Below, piece by piece: positions 1-7,903 of a stretch of DNA of 64,000 nucleotides. The notes under the pieces were generated by a model, which saw only the letters and a list, made by a program, of their open reading frames with translations, was not told the origin of the DNA and searched no databases. The position numbers and the translations under genes were made by a program. The stretch is taken from the NCBI RefSeq assembly GCF_046254905.1, contig NZ_CP158016.1, forward strand, positions 3,534,001-3,598,000. The letters are read 5' to 3'. Within the stretch, counting starts at the first letter, position 1. The number at the start of each line of letters is the position of its first letter. The stretch comes from Pseudaeromonas aegiceratis. Lineage in GTDB: Bacteria > Pseudomonadota > Gammaproteobacteria > Enterobacterales > Aeromonadaceae.

Positions 1-2
1 TC

Positions 3-311
3 GTCATCGCCGACAGCCCCACCAGCCACCTCGCCGCCAACCCCTGGCCGCTGAACGGCCTGCTGGTCGCCGCCGGCGTGGTGACGACCGTGCCCCTGCT
101 GCTGTTCACCGCCGGCGCCCGCCTGATCCCCCTCTCCACCCTGGGCTTCATCCAGTACCTGGGCCCCAGCCTGATGTTCCTGCTGGCCATACTGCTGTTT
201 GGCGAACCCATCCAGCCGGCCAAGCTGCTCACCTTCGGCTGCATCTGGCTGGCATTGGCGGTGTTTAGCCTGGAGGGCTGGCAGCGCAGCCGGCAGCGGC
301 GCGCCGCCTAG
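3..311 (+). CDS. rarD: RarD-like EamA permease, C-terminal part (5' end outside window)
   Basis: This is the C-terminal ~102 residues of a membrane permease; the frame is open to the left edge. Several hydrophobic helices are visible, and the stretch LIPLSTLGFIQYLGPSLMFL is typical of the last EamA/RarD repeat, ending in a basic tail (QRSRQRRAA). RarD proteins belong to the drug/metabolite transporter superfamily; their substrate is uncertain. In E. coli rarD lies near uvrD-corA, so finding it about 8 kb from uvrD here fits a disturbed ancestral neighbourhood. Only the tail is seen, so another EamA family member is possible. Confidence 0.75.
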   Translation, partial: VIADSPTSHLAANPWPLNGLLVAAGVVTTVPLLLFTAGARLIPLSTLGFIQYLGPSLMFLLAILLFGEPIQPAKLLTFGCIWLALAVFSLEGWQRSRQRRAA

Positions 312-327
312 GTCACCGCCACCCCAT

Positions 328-581
328 AAAAAAAGGAACCGCCAAGCGGTAATGCTGGTCAGTTAAGAGACAGAGATACTCATGAATGGCTGCCAGAGGC
401 AAGCCATCCCCCTCCTAACCTCCCCCTTGGTAAGGGGGGAGGAACGATGTTTCCCTCCCCTTGTTCAAGGGGAGGGTTAGGGTGGGGTTTGGCTTTTGCC
501 TCAAAAAACCGTGTCGTTGATACAGTTAAGGCGCCAACGGCGCCTTAACTGATGAGCATTAACCGCCAAGCGGTTCCTTTT
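328..581. terminator. bidirectional terminator split by a MITE insertion
   Basis: The left piece (328-350: A-run, then GGAACCGCCAAGCGGT) and the right piece (561-581: AACCGCCAAGCGGTTCC followed by a T-run) rejoin into one hairpin, GGAACCGC-CAA-GCGGTTCC, flanked by A and T runs. That is a classic two-way rho-independent terminator for the convergent rarD and the minus-strand lipoprotein gene. The inserted element now separates the two halves, and the sequence AACCGCCAAGCGGT stands on both sides as a direct repeat. Confidence 0.75.
351..560. mobile_element. MITE-like element, copy 1 (210 bp)
   Basis: The ends are inverted repeats: AATGCTGGTCAGTTAAG on the left, and the complement of the right end reads AATGCTCATCAGTTAAG. 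It has no coding capacity. Inside are CCTCCCC/GGGGAGG inverted pieces (about 420-475) and a perfect 12-bp-arm hairpin, AGTTAAGGCGCC-AAC-GGCGCCTTAACT (524-550). A 14-bp direct repeat (AACCGCCAAGCGGT, 337-350 and 561-574) looks like its target duplication. A second copy in inverse orientation lies at 26221-26413 and an interrupted one starts at 19561. Confidence 0.8.
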
Positions 582-605
582 TTATTGCGCCTCAGCCGGT
601 AACGG

Positions 606-2228
606 CTAGGGGGTGAAGGGCTGGCCGGCCACGTAGAGCTGGTGACCGTTGAGATCCAGCCCCCGATGGTCCCCCTCCAGGGCCGTGATATGACTGTCCT
701 GGGTCAGGGTCCAGTGGCTGCTGGCGTCCAGGCTCACCACCAAGGACTGGGCCTGGGTGCCGTCGGCGTCAATGGCGCCGGTCAGGCTTGAGCCCTGGCT
801 CAGGTTCAGGGTCAGCTTGGAGATGGCATCCACCCGAATGTCACCGGTCAGGGTCTGGGCCGTCAGGTTCAGGGTACAAGTGCCGCCGTTGGCCCCCACC
901 TGGCCCCAGCCCCGGGCACCGTCATTGCCCGCCACCTTCAGCAGCCAGGCACCCTTGGCGGGGGTCACGGCCACCTGGCGCAGATCTATGATGCTGGCGG
1001 TGTTGGTGACGTAGAACAGATCGCCGTTGCCGGAGACCAGGCTACCGCCCTGCATGCTGAAGTGGCTGGTGCCCTGGGCCGCGTCGCCGGACATGCTCTG
1101 ATAGAGCATCACGGTGCGCGGATTGTCGCTGGCCGCCGGATCATAGGTTCCCTGCATGCGGCCGCTCAGCTGGCTGTTCACCAGGCTCACCGAGTTGAAC
1201 CCCTCGATGACCACCGCCTCCGAATCCAGCGCCGTCAGGCTGGCATCCCGCACCTGGATATCCGCCGTGCTGTAGATCACCGGCGCCCCCAGACGCCCCT
1301 GGGTGCGATAGCGGCCGCCTTCCACCAGGAGCTTGCCGCCCCCCCGGTCGCTGCGGATCGCCGCCTTGTCCGCCGAACTCACCGTCAGGTTGCGGGCATA
1401 CAGGGTGCCGCCGCCGGCCACCTCGATCCCCCCGGCGTTGCCGCCGGTGACCTGGATGTCCGTGTCCTGCAGATAGATGGTGGCGCCATCATAGGCGAAC
1501 ACCCCGGTGGCCCCTTCGGCGGAGGCCCGCACCGAGCCCCCCTCCAGGGTCAGGCGCGCCTGGCCCAAGGCCAGCACGGCGGCGTTCAGGCCATAGAAGC
1601 TGGCGGCCTCGTTGTTGCTGGCCGCCCCGGCGTTCTTCTCCACCGTCACATCCAGCAACCGGGCCCGGGTGTTGCCGTCGGCGCGGATGGCGTTCTCATC
1701 CGCCTTGCTGGAGCCATAGACGCCGCCCTTGAGCTGCTGCCCGGCGGCCAGCACCAGGGCACCGTGCCCGGTATCCACCTTGCCTGCCCCACCCTGGCCC
1801 CCCGGACCACCCGGTCCAAAGCCACCGGGGGGCGGTCCCGGGGGATGACCGCCAGGCCCGCCGGCCATGCCGCCAGGAGGCGGCCCAGGAGGTTGCCCGC
1901 CCGGGCCACCGCCCCGCTGCTGTCCGCCGGGACCACCCGGTGGCGGCCCCTGCCGCTCGCCCCCCGGCCCCGGCTGACCGGCAGGCATGGCCCCGGAAGG
2001 TGGCGCCGGCATGGCGCCGGACGCAGCACCCGGCAGGGCCCCGGAAGGTGGCATCGGCATGGCGCCGGATACGGCACCCGGCATGCCCCCCGGCTGACCG
2101 CCCGGCGGCAGCTGGGTGGCCGACGCAGCCGACGGCACGGGCCCGGCCGCCGGCGCCTGGGGCGACGGCGAATCGAAACAGCCCGCCAACAGGCTCAGGC
2201 AGATACCGCTTATCAGTGTCTTCTTCAT
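606..2228 (-). CDS. predicted lipoprotein with Pro/Gly-rich linker and beta-helix domain
   Basis: A 540-residue protein beginning MKKTLISGICLSLLAGC, a lipoprotein signal with Cys17 as the lipid-modified residue. Longer in-frame starts upstream were rejected because they precede this signal. Residues ~21-148 are low complexity, with imperfect repeats of PSGAMP/PPSGALPG type and then GGPGGQPPGPPPGG type. Residues ~150-540 show short repeating strands with regularly placed G/N/D residues, as in right-handed parallel beta-helix proteins. The probable location is the outer membrane or cell surface. No catalytic residues can be assigned. The linker may span the cell wall or extend the domain outward; that is inference. 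Confidence 0.7.
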   Translation of the reverse strand: MKKTLISGICLSLLAGCFDSPSPQAPAAGPVPSAASATQLPPGGQPGGMPGAVSGAMPMPPSGALPGAASGAMPAPPSGAMPAGQPGPGGERQGPPPGGPGGQQRGGGPGGQPPGPPPGGMAGGPGGHPPGPPPGGFGPGGPGGQGGAGKVDTGHGALVLAAGQQLKGGVYGSSKADENAIRADGNTRARLLDVTVEKNAGAASNNEAASFYGLNAAVLALGQARLTLEGGSVRASAEGATGVFAYDGATIYLQDTDIQVTGGNAGGIEVAGGGTLYARNLTVSSADKAAIRSDRGGGKLLVEGGRYRTQGRLGAPVIYSTADIQVRDASLTALDSEAVVIEGFNSVSLVNSQLSGRMQGTYDPAASDNPRTVMLYQSMSGDAAQGTSHFSMQGGSLVSGNGDLFYVTNTASIIDLRQVAVTPAKGAWLLKVAGNDGARGWGQVGANGGTCTLNLTAQTLTGDIRVDAISKLTLNLSQGSSLTGAIDADGTQAQSLVVSLDASSHWTLTQDSHITALEGDHRGLDLNGHQLYVAGQPFTP

Positions 2229-2765
2229 GTGTTCATCCCATCTCAACGCCGTGAGGGCCAGCCGGTGCCGACCTGCCCCGTTAGCCGGCCAGGCCGGACA
2301 GCTGCCCGGCAACATACCCGCCGCGCCACCACCTGGCCATGGGTATATTCGTTACGAATCCTTACAACACAAGGGGTTGGCGCCTGATGGCGCTGAGCTC
2401 GCCCCTGCCAAGGTGAGGGTTGGGCCAAACCGGCAAGGGCGTCATGGCATTCTGCCTGACCCAGGATCCGACACAGAGGCTGAGTATCCATTTTTTTTTG
2501 TGCGGCCGCCCCGCCCACCGCGACCTCCTCGGCCAGACAGGGGAGAGCCCGTCCCGGCGTCGTCTGCTGGCCAGTTCGCTAATCCCGCCTGACGGTTAAC
2601 AATCTAAGCTGAACAAGGTCTGTACCAGAGGGCCGGCGAGGCGGCGCCGCCGCCCCGGATATGCGACCATGCTGCCCATCCGACGCCCTACGCCAGGTGC
2701 CAACCCAGGCTTTCCGCTGGCATGGCAGAGCAATTCGTTGAAACAGCTAACTTATTTCAGGAGTC
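2229..2765. other. intergenic region with repeat fragments
   Basis: No credible gene. It holds a perfect palindrome ATTCGT-T-ACGAAT (2347-2359) that could be an operator for the minus-strand lipoprotein gene. From about 2425 to 2590 there are degenerate pieces of the mosaic repeat family (GCCGCCCCGCCCACC then TCGGCCAGACAGGGGAG) and a nine-T run at 2491-2499. The remainder upstream of 2766 presumably carries the promoter of the small secreted protein gene. Confidence 0.5.
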
Positions 2766-2768
2766 ATG

Positions 2769-3050
2769 ATGAAGAAACCCGCGATCCTCTTAGCCTCGGC
2801 ACTGATGATGCTGATGACGCCCCTGGCTCATGCCGAGATTGACGTGTCCGGCGGCGGTATCGACCGCGGCGGCGTGCAGAAGGCGACCATCGAAAAACCC
2901 CATCTCGAAGGACCCAAGGTCAAGGTCGGCGTCCACGGCGTGCGGGTGGAAAAGCCCCATGTAGAAGGCCCCAAGGTCACAGCCCCCAAGGTGGAAATGC
3001 CCCATGTGACCGCCCCCGAGGTCACCATCACCCCCGGGGCGAAGCAGTAA
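2769..3050 (+). CDS. small secreted protein with EKPHxEGPKV repeats
   Basis: A 93-residue protein starting MKKPAILLASALMMLM, a clear Sec signal peptide with a probable cleavage site after AHA. The mature part is repetitive: EKPHLEGPKVKV, EKPHVEGPKVTA, then APKVEMPHVTAPEVTI, giving alternating Pro/His/Lys/Val with a short beta-like period. An ATG three bases upstream (2766) is in frame, but the AGGAG at 2759-2763 is spaced better for 2769. No family is recognised. His and acidic residues could bind metal or polymer, which is only a guess. A hairpin follows directly. Confidence 0.65.
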   Translation: MKKPAILLASALMMLMTPLAHAEIDVSGGGIDRGGVQKATIEKPHLEGPKVKVGVHGVRVEKPHVEGPKVTAPKVEMPHVTAPEVTITPGAKQ

Positions 3051-3053
3051 GCT

Positions 3054-3071
3054 TGGGGGCTGGCGCCCCCA
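3054..3071 (+). terminator. hairpin after the small secreted protein gene
   Basis: TGGGGGC-TGGC-GCCCCCA lies four bases past the stop codon. There is no T-run, so termination would be weak or need Rho. Confidence 0.4.
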
Positions 3072-3109
3072 CGCTTCGCTGGCCGGGCCGGCGGCGTTGC
3101 TGCGCCAGC

Positions 3110-3645
3110 GTAGTTTCTAACTGGTTTAGTCCGTTGCGGTTGGACCGTTCCGCCCGGGGCGTATTGTTTAACGGGCGTTGCCCGTTGCGGTTGGACCATT
3201 CCGCCCTTTATCGGCAATGGGCCTTTCCCACCTCCCGCTGCACGGGGGCGTGCCAAGGGGGCTAGTGCCGGCTTCGCCTTCCTTGGCTTCGCATTCCGCT
3301 CAGGCTTTCCCTGCTCTCGCGCCAAATCGAAGTCGTGATTTCAATTCTGTATTTGTCCGTTCCGCCCTTTGCCGGCAACCGGCCTTTCCCACCTCCCGCT
3401 GCACGGGGGCGTGCCAAGGGGGCTGGTGCCGCCCCCTTGGCGAACCCGGCACTCCCCAACTGTCTGGGCCGGCGGCTTCCCTCGTCGTCCGCGCCGGGCT
3501 TGGGGCACGTCATCAACACGCCTCCATGCGTGATGATGACTGGCTCGGCCTCCTGCCTCGCCGCCCCGCCCACCGCAAACTCCTCGGCCAGACAGAGGGG
3601 AGCCTGATCCCGTTAGCCGACCCGATGCCATATGCTGGCTGATCG
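3110..3645. repeat. mosaic GC-rich repeat block (left side of the ATPase-HEPN cargo)
   Basis: Tandem and partial copies of units found at several other places in this window. The unit starting TCCGCCCTTT...CGGC and continuing TTTCCCACCTCCCGCTGCA then CGGGGGCGTGCCAAGGGGGC occurs around 3205-3260 and again around 3360-3420. The unit ending GCCGCCCCGCCCACCGC then CTCCTCGGCCAGACAGAGGG lies at about 3560-3602. Short open frames here are repeat-derived and not credible genes. Confidence 0.7.
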
Positions 3646-3756
3646 GCTTATCCGGCATGATTTTGAAGGGAAAATGTGAACAACAGAGGTGCCAGACGGC
3701 ACAAAGGCAGATAGGATAGGACGCAGATGGAATATGGAAAAACAGCCTATTTATAC

Positions 3757-3783
3757 GTGCGATTACGCTATCGCTAATCGCAC
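3757..3783 (+). repeat. boundary motif with 9-bp inverted repeat upstream of the ATPase operon
   Basis: GTGCGATTA-CGCTATCGC-TAATCGCAC is a perfect 9-bp inverted repeat. The sequence with its continuation (CTACGCGGG) is a variant of the motif found at 15436-15470 and, on the minus strand, at about 7912-7947. In all three places the motif lies 5' of an accessory gene and points into it. It may be a recombination boundary or a regulatory site. Confidence 0.55.
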
Positions 3784-3871
3784 CTACGCGGGTCGGTGCT
3801 GTTTTTTCACCTTCCAAGATATAGATGCCATCTGGAATATTTACCAAAACATTAATGTTAAGGAATATAAA

Positions 3872-5599
3872 ATGACGAGAAAAAATAGACAAGGAGAATT
3901 AGACGAAGAACTTCCTTTTGAGGTGAACTTTATCGAGCAAGCGGAGTATATTGATACAGAGAGTTTTGCAGAACTAACCATAGATCATCCAGATGAGGAC
4001 GGAATCCTTAGAAAACTTATGGGCGGAGGGGCAAAATTATTAACTGGGCCTAGAGGTTGTGGCAAGAGCACCTTGATGCTAAAAGCTTATCATAAGATGC
4101 TCAATTCTGAACCAATGCAAGTTTTACCTGTTTATGTAAACTTTAAGTTGGCATTAAAAGTTGAGCCTTTGTATAGCCGGGGGTCAAATGCACCGTTTTG
4201 GTTTAAAGGGTGGCTAACCTTAAAAGTAATTGAGGCCATGCTAGAGTCTCTTAACGAGATCAATAATGTTAAATTACCAACAGACCTACCTAAAAAAGAA
4301 GCCATTGACAAATTACTGTTTAAAATCGAATCGAACTCAATAGATGGCGCGGAAATAGAAAAATTTAGCATACAATCTCTACAGAGACTTATTGATTCAA
4401 TAATTGCGATAAACTGTTTCAATAGGTGTGTCTTGTTGATTGATGACGCAGCACACGCTTTCTCTGAAAAACAGCAAGAAGACTTTTTTGATTTTTTTAG
4501 AGCTGTTAAGTCAAAATCGATTTCACCGAAAGCTGCGGTTTACCCAGGCATTACATCACACTCTCCTTCTTTTCAAGTTGGTCATGATGCCGAACCAATA
4601 AACGTTTGGGTTAAGCCTGTTGGTGATGAATATGAAGCCTTTATGCTTGAGTTAGCAAAAAGGAGGTTCACTGGCACTCAAATTGAATTGTGCGATAAAA
4701 ATGAAGATGATATGTCGTTCCTTGCATATTGTGCCTTTGGTATACCAAGAGCGTTTTTAGGAATGCTTCGCGCTATTTATAATGCACCTGACACCTATTT
4801 CAACACCGATGGCTCTCTTGCCAAGGCAAAGGTTCTATCTCTTTCCCGTAGTGGTAAAGAAATGTCACATGGTGTTTATTCGTCGCTAGAGGCTAAACTC
4901 CCATCTCTAAAAAGCTATGTCGAAAATGGGGAAAAAATATATAGAGTCCTACTCGACAACATAAAAGAATTCAATGCTGGGAAAGACAGCGTGGAGCAAA
5001 CGGTACAATTTGGAATTCGAGCTCCATTGGATCCTGCACTCGAAAAAGTAATTAGCTTTTACCAGTATGCTGGATTAATGATGCCTGTTGGAGAGTTTCC
5101 TCGTGGAGAAAATGGAGTATTCTTAGTCTATGAGATGCATATTGGTGACATTGTCACCGATAATGCAATCGTTGGACGAAGAACAAAATCAGTATCTTTT
5201 TTCCTTGATGTCCTCCGAGCAAGAAAACATCAGCTATGGCCGAGAACGTATTCAGCCAAACTCCTCGAAGTTGCGAGATTGGACAATTCTGATTTTAAAA
5301 TAACATTACCACAATGCCAATTGTGCGGTACCGAACGACCGAGCCCTGAGGCTCGTTTTTGTCCAAATTGTGGTGCGCGCCTCAAGTCCTCTTCTGCCTA
5401 CGAAAACCTTGTTGATCAAGATATCTCCGTATTGGATATTTCAGCGGCAATGCAAGCTAGAATAAAAAGGGAGTCGCAGATTAGAAAGGTAAGAGATATA
5501 TTGACAGACACTAGTCGAGAACAGTTAATGAAAATAAAGTATATAAAAAAGGCAAGAACTGTAAAGATAGTGAGTGCCGCAGAAGAATATGTATCTTAG
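3872..5599 (+). CDS. P-loop AAA+/ORC-like ATPase with zinc ribbon (candidate defence protein)
   Basis: A 575-residue cytoplasmic protein. Walker A is GPRGCGKST (residues 59-67), Walker B is VLLIDD (187-192), and the stretch FGIPRAFLGMLR (~289-300) resembles the sensor-2 helix of ORC/CDC6-type AAA+ proteins. Near the C terminus CQLC...CPNC (Cys482, 485, 497, 500) forms a zinc ribbon, followed by a charged, probably helical tail. The ATG at 3872 was chosen because AAGGA precedes it by seven bases; upstream in-frame starts run into repeat-derived sequence. Base composition is far more AT-rich than in neighbours. A HEPN gene follows after 12 bases. An NTPase that senses infection and activates the HEPN partner is the inferred role; no named system is recognised. 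Confidence 0.75.
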   Translation: MTRKNRQGELDEELPFEVNFIEQAEYIDTESFAELTIDHPDEDGILRKLMGGGAKLLTGPRGCGKSTLMLKAYHKMLNSEPMQVLPVYVNFKLALKVEPLYSRGSNAPFWFKGWLTLKVIEAMLESLNEINNVKLPTDLPKKEAIDKLLFKIESNSIDGAEIEKFSIQSLQRLIDSIIAINCFNRCVLLIDDAAHAFSEKQQEDFFDFFRAVKSKSISPKAAVYPGITSHSPSFQVGHDAEPINVWVKPVGDEYEAFMLELAKRRFTGTQIELCDKNEDDMSFLAYCAFGIPRAFLGMLRAIYNAPDTYFNTDGSLAKAKVLSLSRSGKEMSHGVYSSLEAKLPSLKSYVENGEKIYRVLLDNIKEFNAGKDSVEQTVQFGIRAPLDPALEKVISFYQYAGLMMPVGEFPRGENGVFLVYEMHIGDIVTDNAIVGRRTKSVSFFLDVLRARKHQLWPRTYSAKLLEVARLDNSDFKITLPQCQLCGTERPSPEARFCPNCGARLKSSSAYENLVDQDISVLDISAAMQARIKRESQIRKVRDILTDTSREQLMKIKYIKKARTVKIVSAAEEYVS

Positions 5600-5611
5600 G
5601 GGGGAATGCCA

Positions 5612-6436
5612 ATGAACATTGAAGACTTTGTCTGCACCGCTCCCTCTACAGCTTCTATTTTAGGGCTTAATCAGTGCATGAGCGAAGTGGATGTGCCTGC
5701 ACCGATTGATTATTATTTTAAAAGATCTCGTGAGATCATAGGCTATGGTACTAGTGATAGATTAAATGAGTTTACAACTTTGGGCGGTCTACTGCTATTA
5801 GGTCTAATATCTTCCGCTGAGGGATATTTTCGCTCCGTTCTTTCGATTACTTTGGATGTTTGCCCGATATCTAGAAATGTTGCTGCCGAGAAACAAATAA
5901 ATCTAGGTGGTGTATTGTGGCACGGCAAGGATGAATTTAGGCGAAGTGCATTTGAGCATATGTCTTTTGCCTCGAGCAAAGAAATAAAAAGTGCGACCAA
6001 AGGTTATCTTGGTTTTGAGATGAAAGATAGTGTTTTTAGCAGTGTTTTACAGGATTATGATGTAGTGTGTCATCTTCGACATGGATTGATTCATAATGCT
6101 GGGATTTTGCCCGGGAGAAACGCTGTGCAAATGAATATAAAATCATATTCAAAATCAGTTGAAATTTGCATCGACTTTTCATTTCTTCAAAGTGCGGCTG
6201 CGTCAATAGACTCTCTAGTTGTCACATTTAATAGGGCTTTATTTTCTTATTTGTGCAACAGATGGGCTACATCATGGAGAAGCCGAGCCGATTGGGAACC
6301 TAATAATGAAAAAAAGAAGTTCATGCAAATATGGAATGCTTTTTTTTGTAAGTCGGAGCTCAAGCATAGGCAGAACAAAAGGATAATAACAGCTGCTTCA
6401 TGCATGAAAAAACTGAAGTTAGAGTACAACTTATAA
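5612..6436 (+). CDS. HEPN-domain protein, likely RNase effector partner of the upstream ATPase
   Basis: A 274-residue AT-rich gene 12 bases after the ATPase stop. The motif RHGLIHN (Arg156-x4-His161) matches the R-x4-6-H catalytic signature of HEPN ribonucleases, and SSAEGYFRSVL (Glu70) fits the upstream conserved helix of RiboL-PSP-type HEPN domains. The start at 5612 is preferred over the ATG at 5606 because the AGGGGGG ribosome site ends at 5604. The C terminus is basic (KHRQNKR, KKLKLEYNL), consistent with RNA binding. By analogy with HEPN toxins it may cleave RNA when the ATPase is triggered. That coupling is inferred from operon structure alone. Confidence 0.65.
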   Translation: MNIEDFVCTAPSTASILGLNQCMSEVDVPAPIDYYFKRSREIIGYGTSDRLNEFTTLGGLLLLGLISSAEGYFRSVLSITLDVCPISRNVAAEKQINLGGVLWHGKDEFRRSAFEHMSFASSKEIKSATKGYLGFEMKDSVFSSVLQDYDVVCHLRHGLIHNAGILPGRNAVQMNIKSYSKSVEICIDFSFLQSAAASIDSLVVTFNRALFSYLCNRWATSWRSRADWEPNNEKKKFMQIWNAFFCKSELKHRQNKRIITAASCMKKLKLEYNL

Positions 6437-6442
6437 TTTCAA

Positions 6443-6474
6443 ATTTCTGCATTTCTGCATTTCTGCATTTATGC
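6443..6474. repeat. four 8-bp tandem repeats after the HEPN gene
   Basis: ATTTCTGC is repeated exactly three times (6443-6466) and followed by one variant unit, ATTTATGC (6467-6474). It lies seven bases past the stop codon. It may be a slippage-prone tract at the cargo edge; no function is apparent. Confidence 0.7.
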
Positions 6475-6475
6475 A

Positions 6476-7327
6476 ATTGGCGATAGGTAATCGCACGGAT
6501 GGGAACAACCCTCCCAGCGACACAGACCTGCGGACTGGCTAATTGGTCCATCTCCCCTCTGTCTGGCCGAGGAGACGGCGGGGAACAGGCGACGAGGCAG
6601 GATGCCGAGTCAGGCATCGCCGCGCCGGGAGCGCGTCGATGGCGGGCCGTGGTGACCCGGTGACGACGAGGGAAGCCGCAGGCCCAGACAGCGGGGAGTG
6701 CCAGGGATTGCAAAGGGGGATGGCACAATCCCCCTTTGCGCGCCCCCGCCAAGCGGGAAGCTTGAAAGGCTCGGCGCCGAGTAAGGCGCAACGGACAAAC
6801 CGAAACATGATCGTCAGCCCGCCGAGCCAGTTATCGTCATGCCGGGGCCAAACCGGAAAGGGACGGGATTGAGTATCCCGGCCCGGTTTGGCGCGAGGGC
6901 AAGGATAGCCCGAGCGGGTGCGAAGCCAGGGAAGGCGTAGCGAATGTCGATAACGGTCCTGACAGCCCGACCACGGTGACGAGGGAAGCCGCAGGCCCGG
7001 ACAGCGGGGAGTGCTGGGGATGGGTAAGGGGGGCAGCATGGCCCCCCTTGCCGCGCCCCCGCCAAGCGGGAAGCTTGAAAGGCTCGGCGCCGAGTAAGGC
7101 GCAACGGACAAACAAAATCCGGTAAGTCACCCCGTGCAGCGGGTGGTGGTAAAGGCCGGTTGCTGACAAAGGGCGGAACGGCCTCAACAAGCCCATAGGC
7201 CGCAACGGACAAACAAAATCCGGTAAGTCGCCCCGTGCAGCGGGATGAGGTAACAGCGGATTGCCGAGCAGGTCGCAACGACCGCACCGCAACAGGTCCG
7301 CCAGCGAACTCGGCGCCGAGTAGGGCG
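6476..7327. repeat. mosaic repeat block between the HEPN operon and the GNAT gene
   Basis: Starts with an inverted form of the boundary motif (ATAGGTAATCGCAC at about 6482-6495). Then comes CATCTCCCCTCTGTCTGGCC (from 6550), the inverse of the block at ~3590. The segment 6551-6702 recurs in the same orientation at 8003-8155 with few differences. A nested hairpin occupies 6848-6891. The unit containing CAACGGACAAACAAAATCC is tandemly duplicated (about 7105-7140 and 7202-7240). CTCGGCGCCGAGT palindromes recur at about 6772, 7082 and 7310. I see no real gene here. Confidence 0.7.
6848..6891. repeat. nested hairpin of the mosaic repeat, variant CCAAACCGG/CCGGTTTGG
   Basis: The outer stem is CCAAACCGG (6848-6856) with CCGGTTTGG (6883-6891). 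The inner stem is CGGGAT (6864-6869) with ATCCCG (6875-6880). Sister copies at 8172-8217 and 19446-19491 carry a different but still complementary outer stem. Confidence 0.65.
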
Positions 7328-7873
7328 TTACGCAACCCTCATATCGGGAATAAACGAATACACATTGGCATCATGCACCACGCCGCGCAGCACAATCCGA
7401 TTCTTGGCAACACCCTCGAAGCGGGCACCGGCTTTTGCCGCCACCGTGCTGCTGGCCACGTTCTCGACCGCGGCAAACAGCTCCAACCGGAGCAGATCCA
7501 ACACCTGAAAGCCGAAGGGGACTATGGCTTTGACGGCCTCCGTGGCATAGCCCTTATTCTGCTGGGACTGCCGGATCCAGTAACCGATATTGCCCCGCCG
7601 GTTCTGCTTATCCACCTCGTTGATGGACACGCTGCCGATCAGGGCATTCGAGTGCTTATCGAACACTCCCAGCTCATAGGAGCGAGAAAACATGAGGCTT
7701 TTCTCACACAGCACAAACCATTCAACGGCATCGGTGATCGAATAGTCCTGGGTGCACCAAGGCAGCCACTGACCGACCGTGTCGACCGACTCAACAACGG
7801 CCTCCGCCTGCCCGGCAATGTCATCCGCCTGGTATGGCCGGATAACCAACCGCGATGTGGTGATAGGTAGCAT
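7328..7873 (-). CDS. GNAT family N-acetyltransferase (RimJ/RimL-like)
   Basis: A 181-residue single-domain acetyltransferase starting MLPITTSRLVIRPYQADD. The N-terminal TSRLVIRP strand, the motif around GNIGYWIRQSQQNKGYATEA (acetyl-CoA binding, residues ~101-120) and the final LELFAAVENVASSTVAAKAG helix (AENxxS type) are family hallmarks. Longer starts upstream read into the boundary repeat and were rejected. The substrate could be a ribosomal-protein N terminus, another amine, or a toxin/antibiotic; nothing in the sequence decides it. The gene is bounded by mosaic repeats on both sides, so it is probably movable cargo. Confidence 0.8.
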   Translation of the reverse strand: MLPITTSRLVIRPYQADDIAGQAEAVVESVDTVGQWLPWCTQDYSITDAVEWFVLCEKSLMFSRSYELGVFDKHSNALIGSVSINEVDKQNRRGNIGYWIRQSQQNKGYATEAVKAIVPFGFQVLDLLRLELFAAVENVASSTVAAKAGARFEGVAKNRIVLRGVVHDANVYSFIPDMRVA

Positions 7874-7903
7874 GGCTTGTCTTCTTATCTGGATGATTAA
7901 AAA

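Noticed and set aside
1062..2387. Long plus-strand open frame (441 codons)
   Set aside because: It lies opposite the beta-helix lipoprotein gene; composition is that of a GC-rich antisense frame (Arg/Ala/Gly/His) with no domain.
3053..3642. Several open frames of 70-180 codons around the first repeat block
   Set aside because: They recur wherever the mosaic repeat does and change frame between copies, so they come from the repeat itself.
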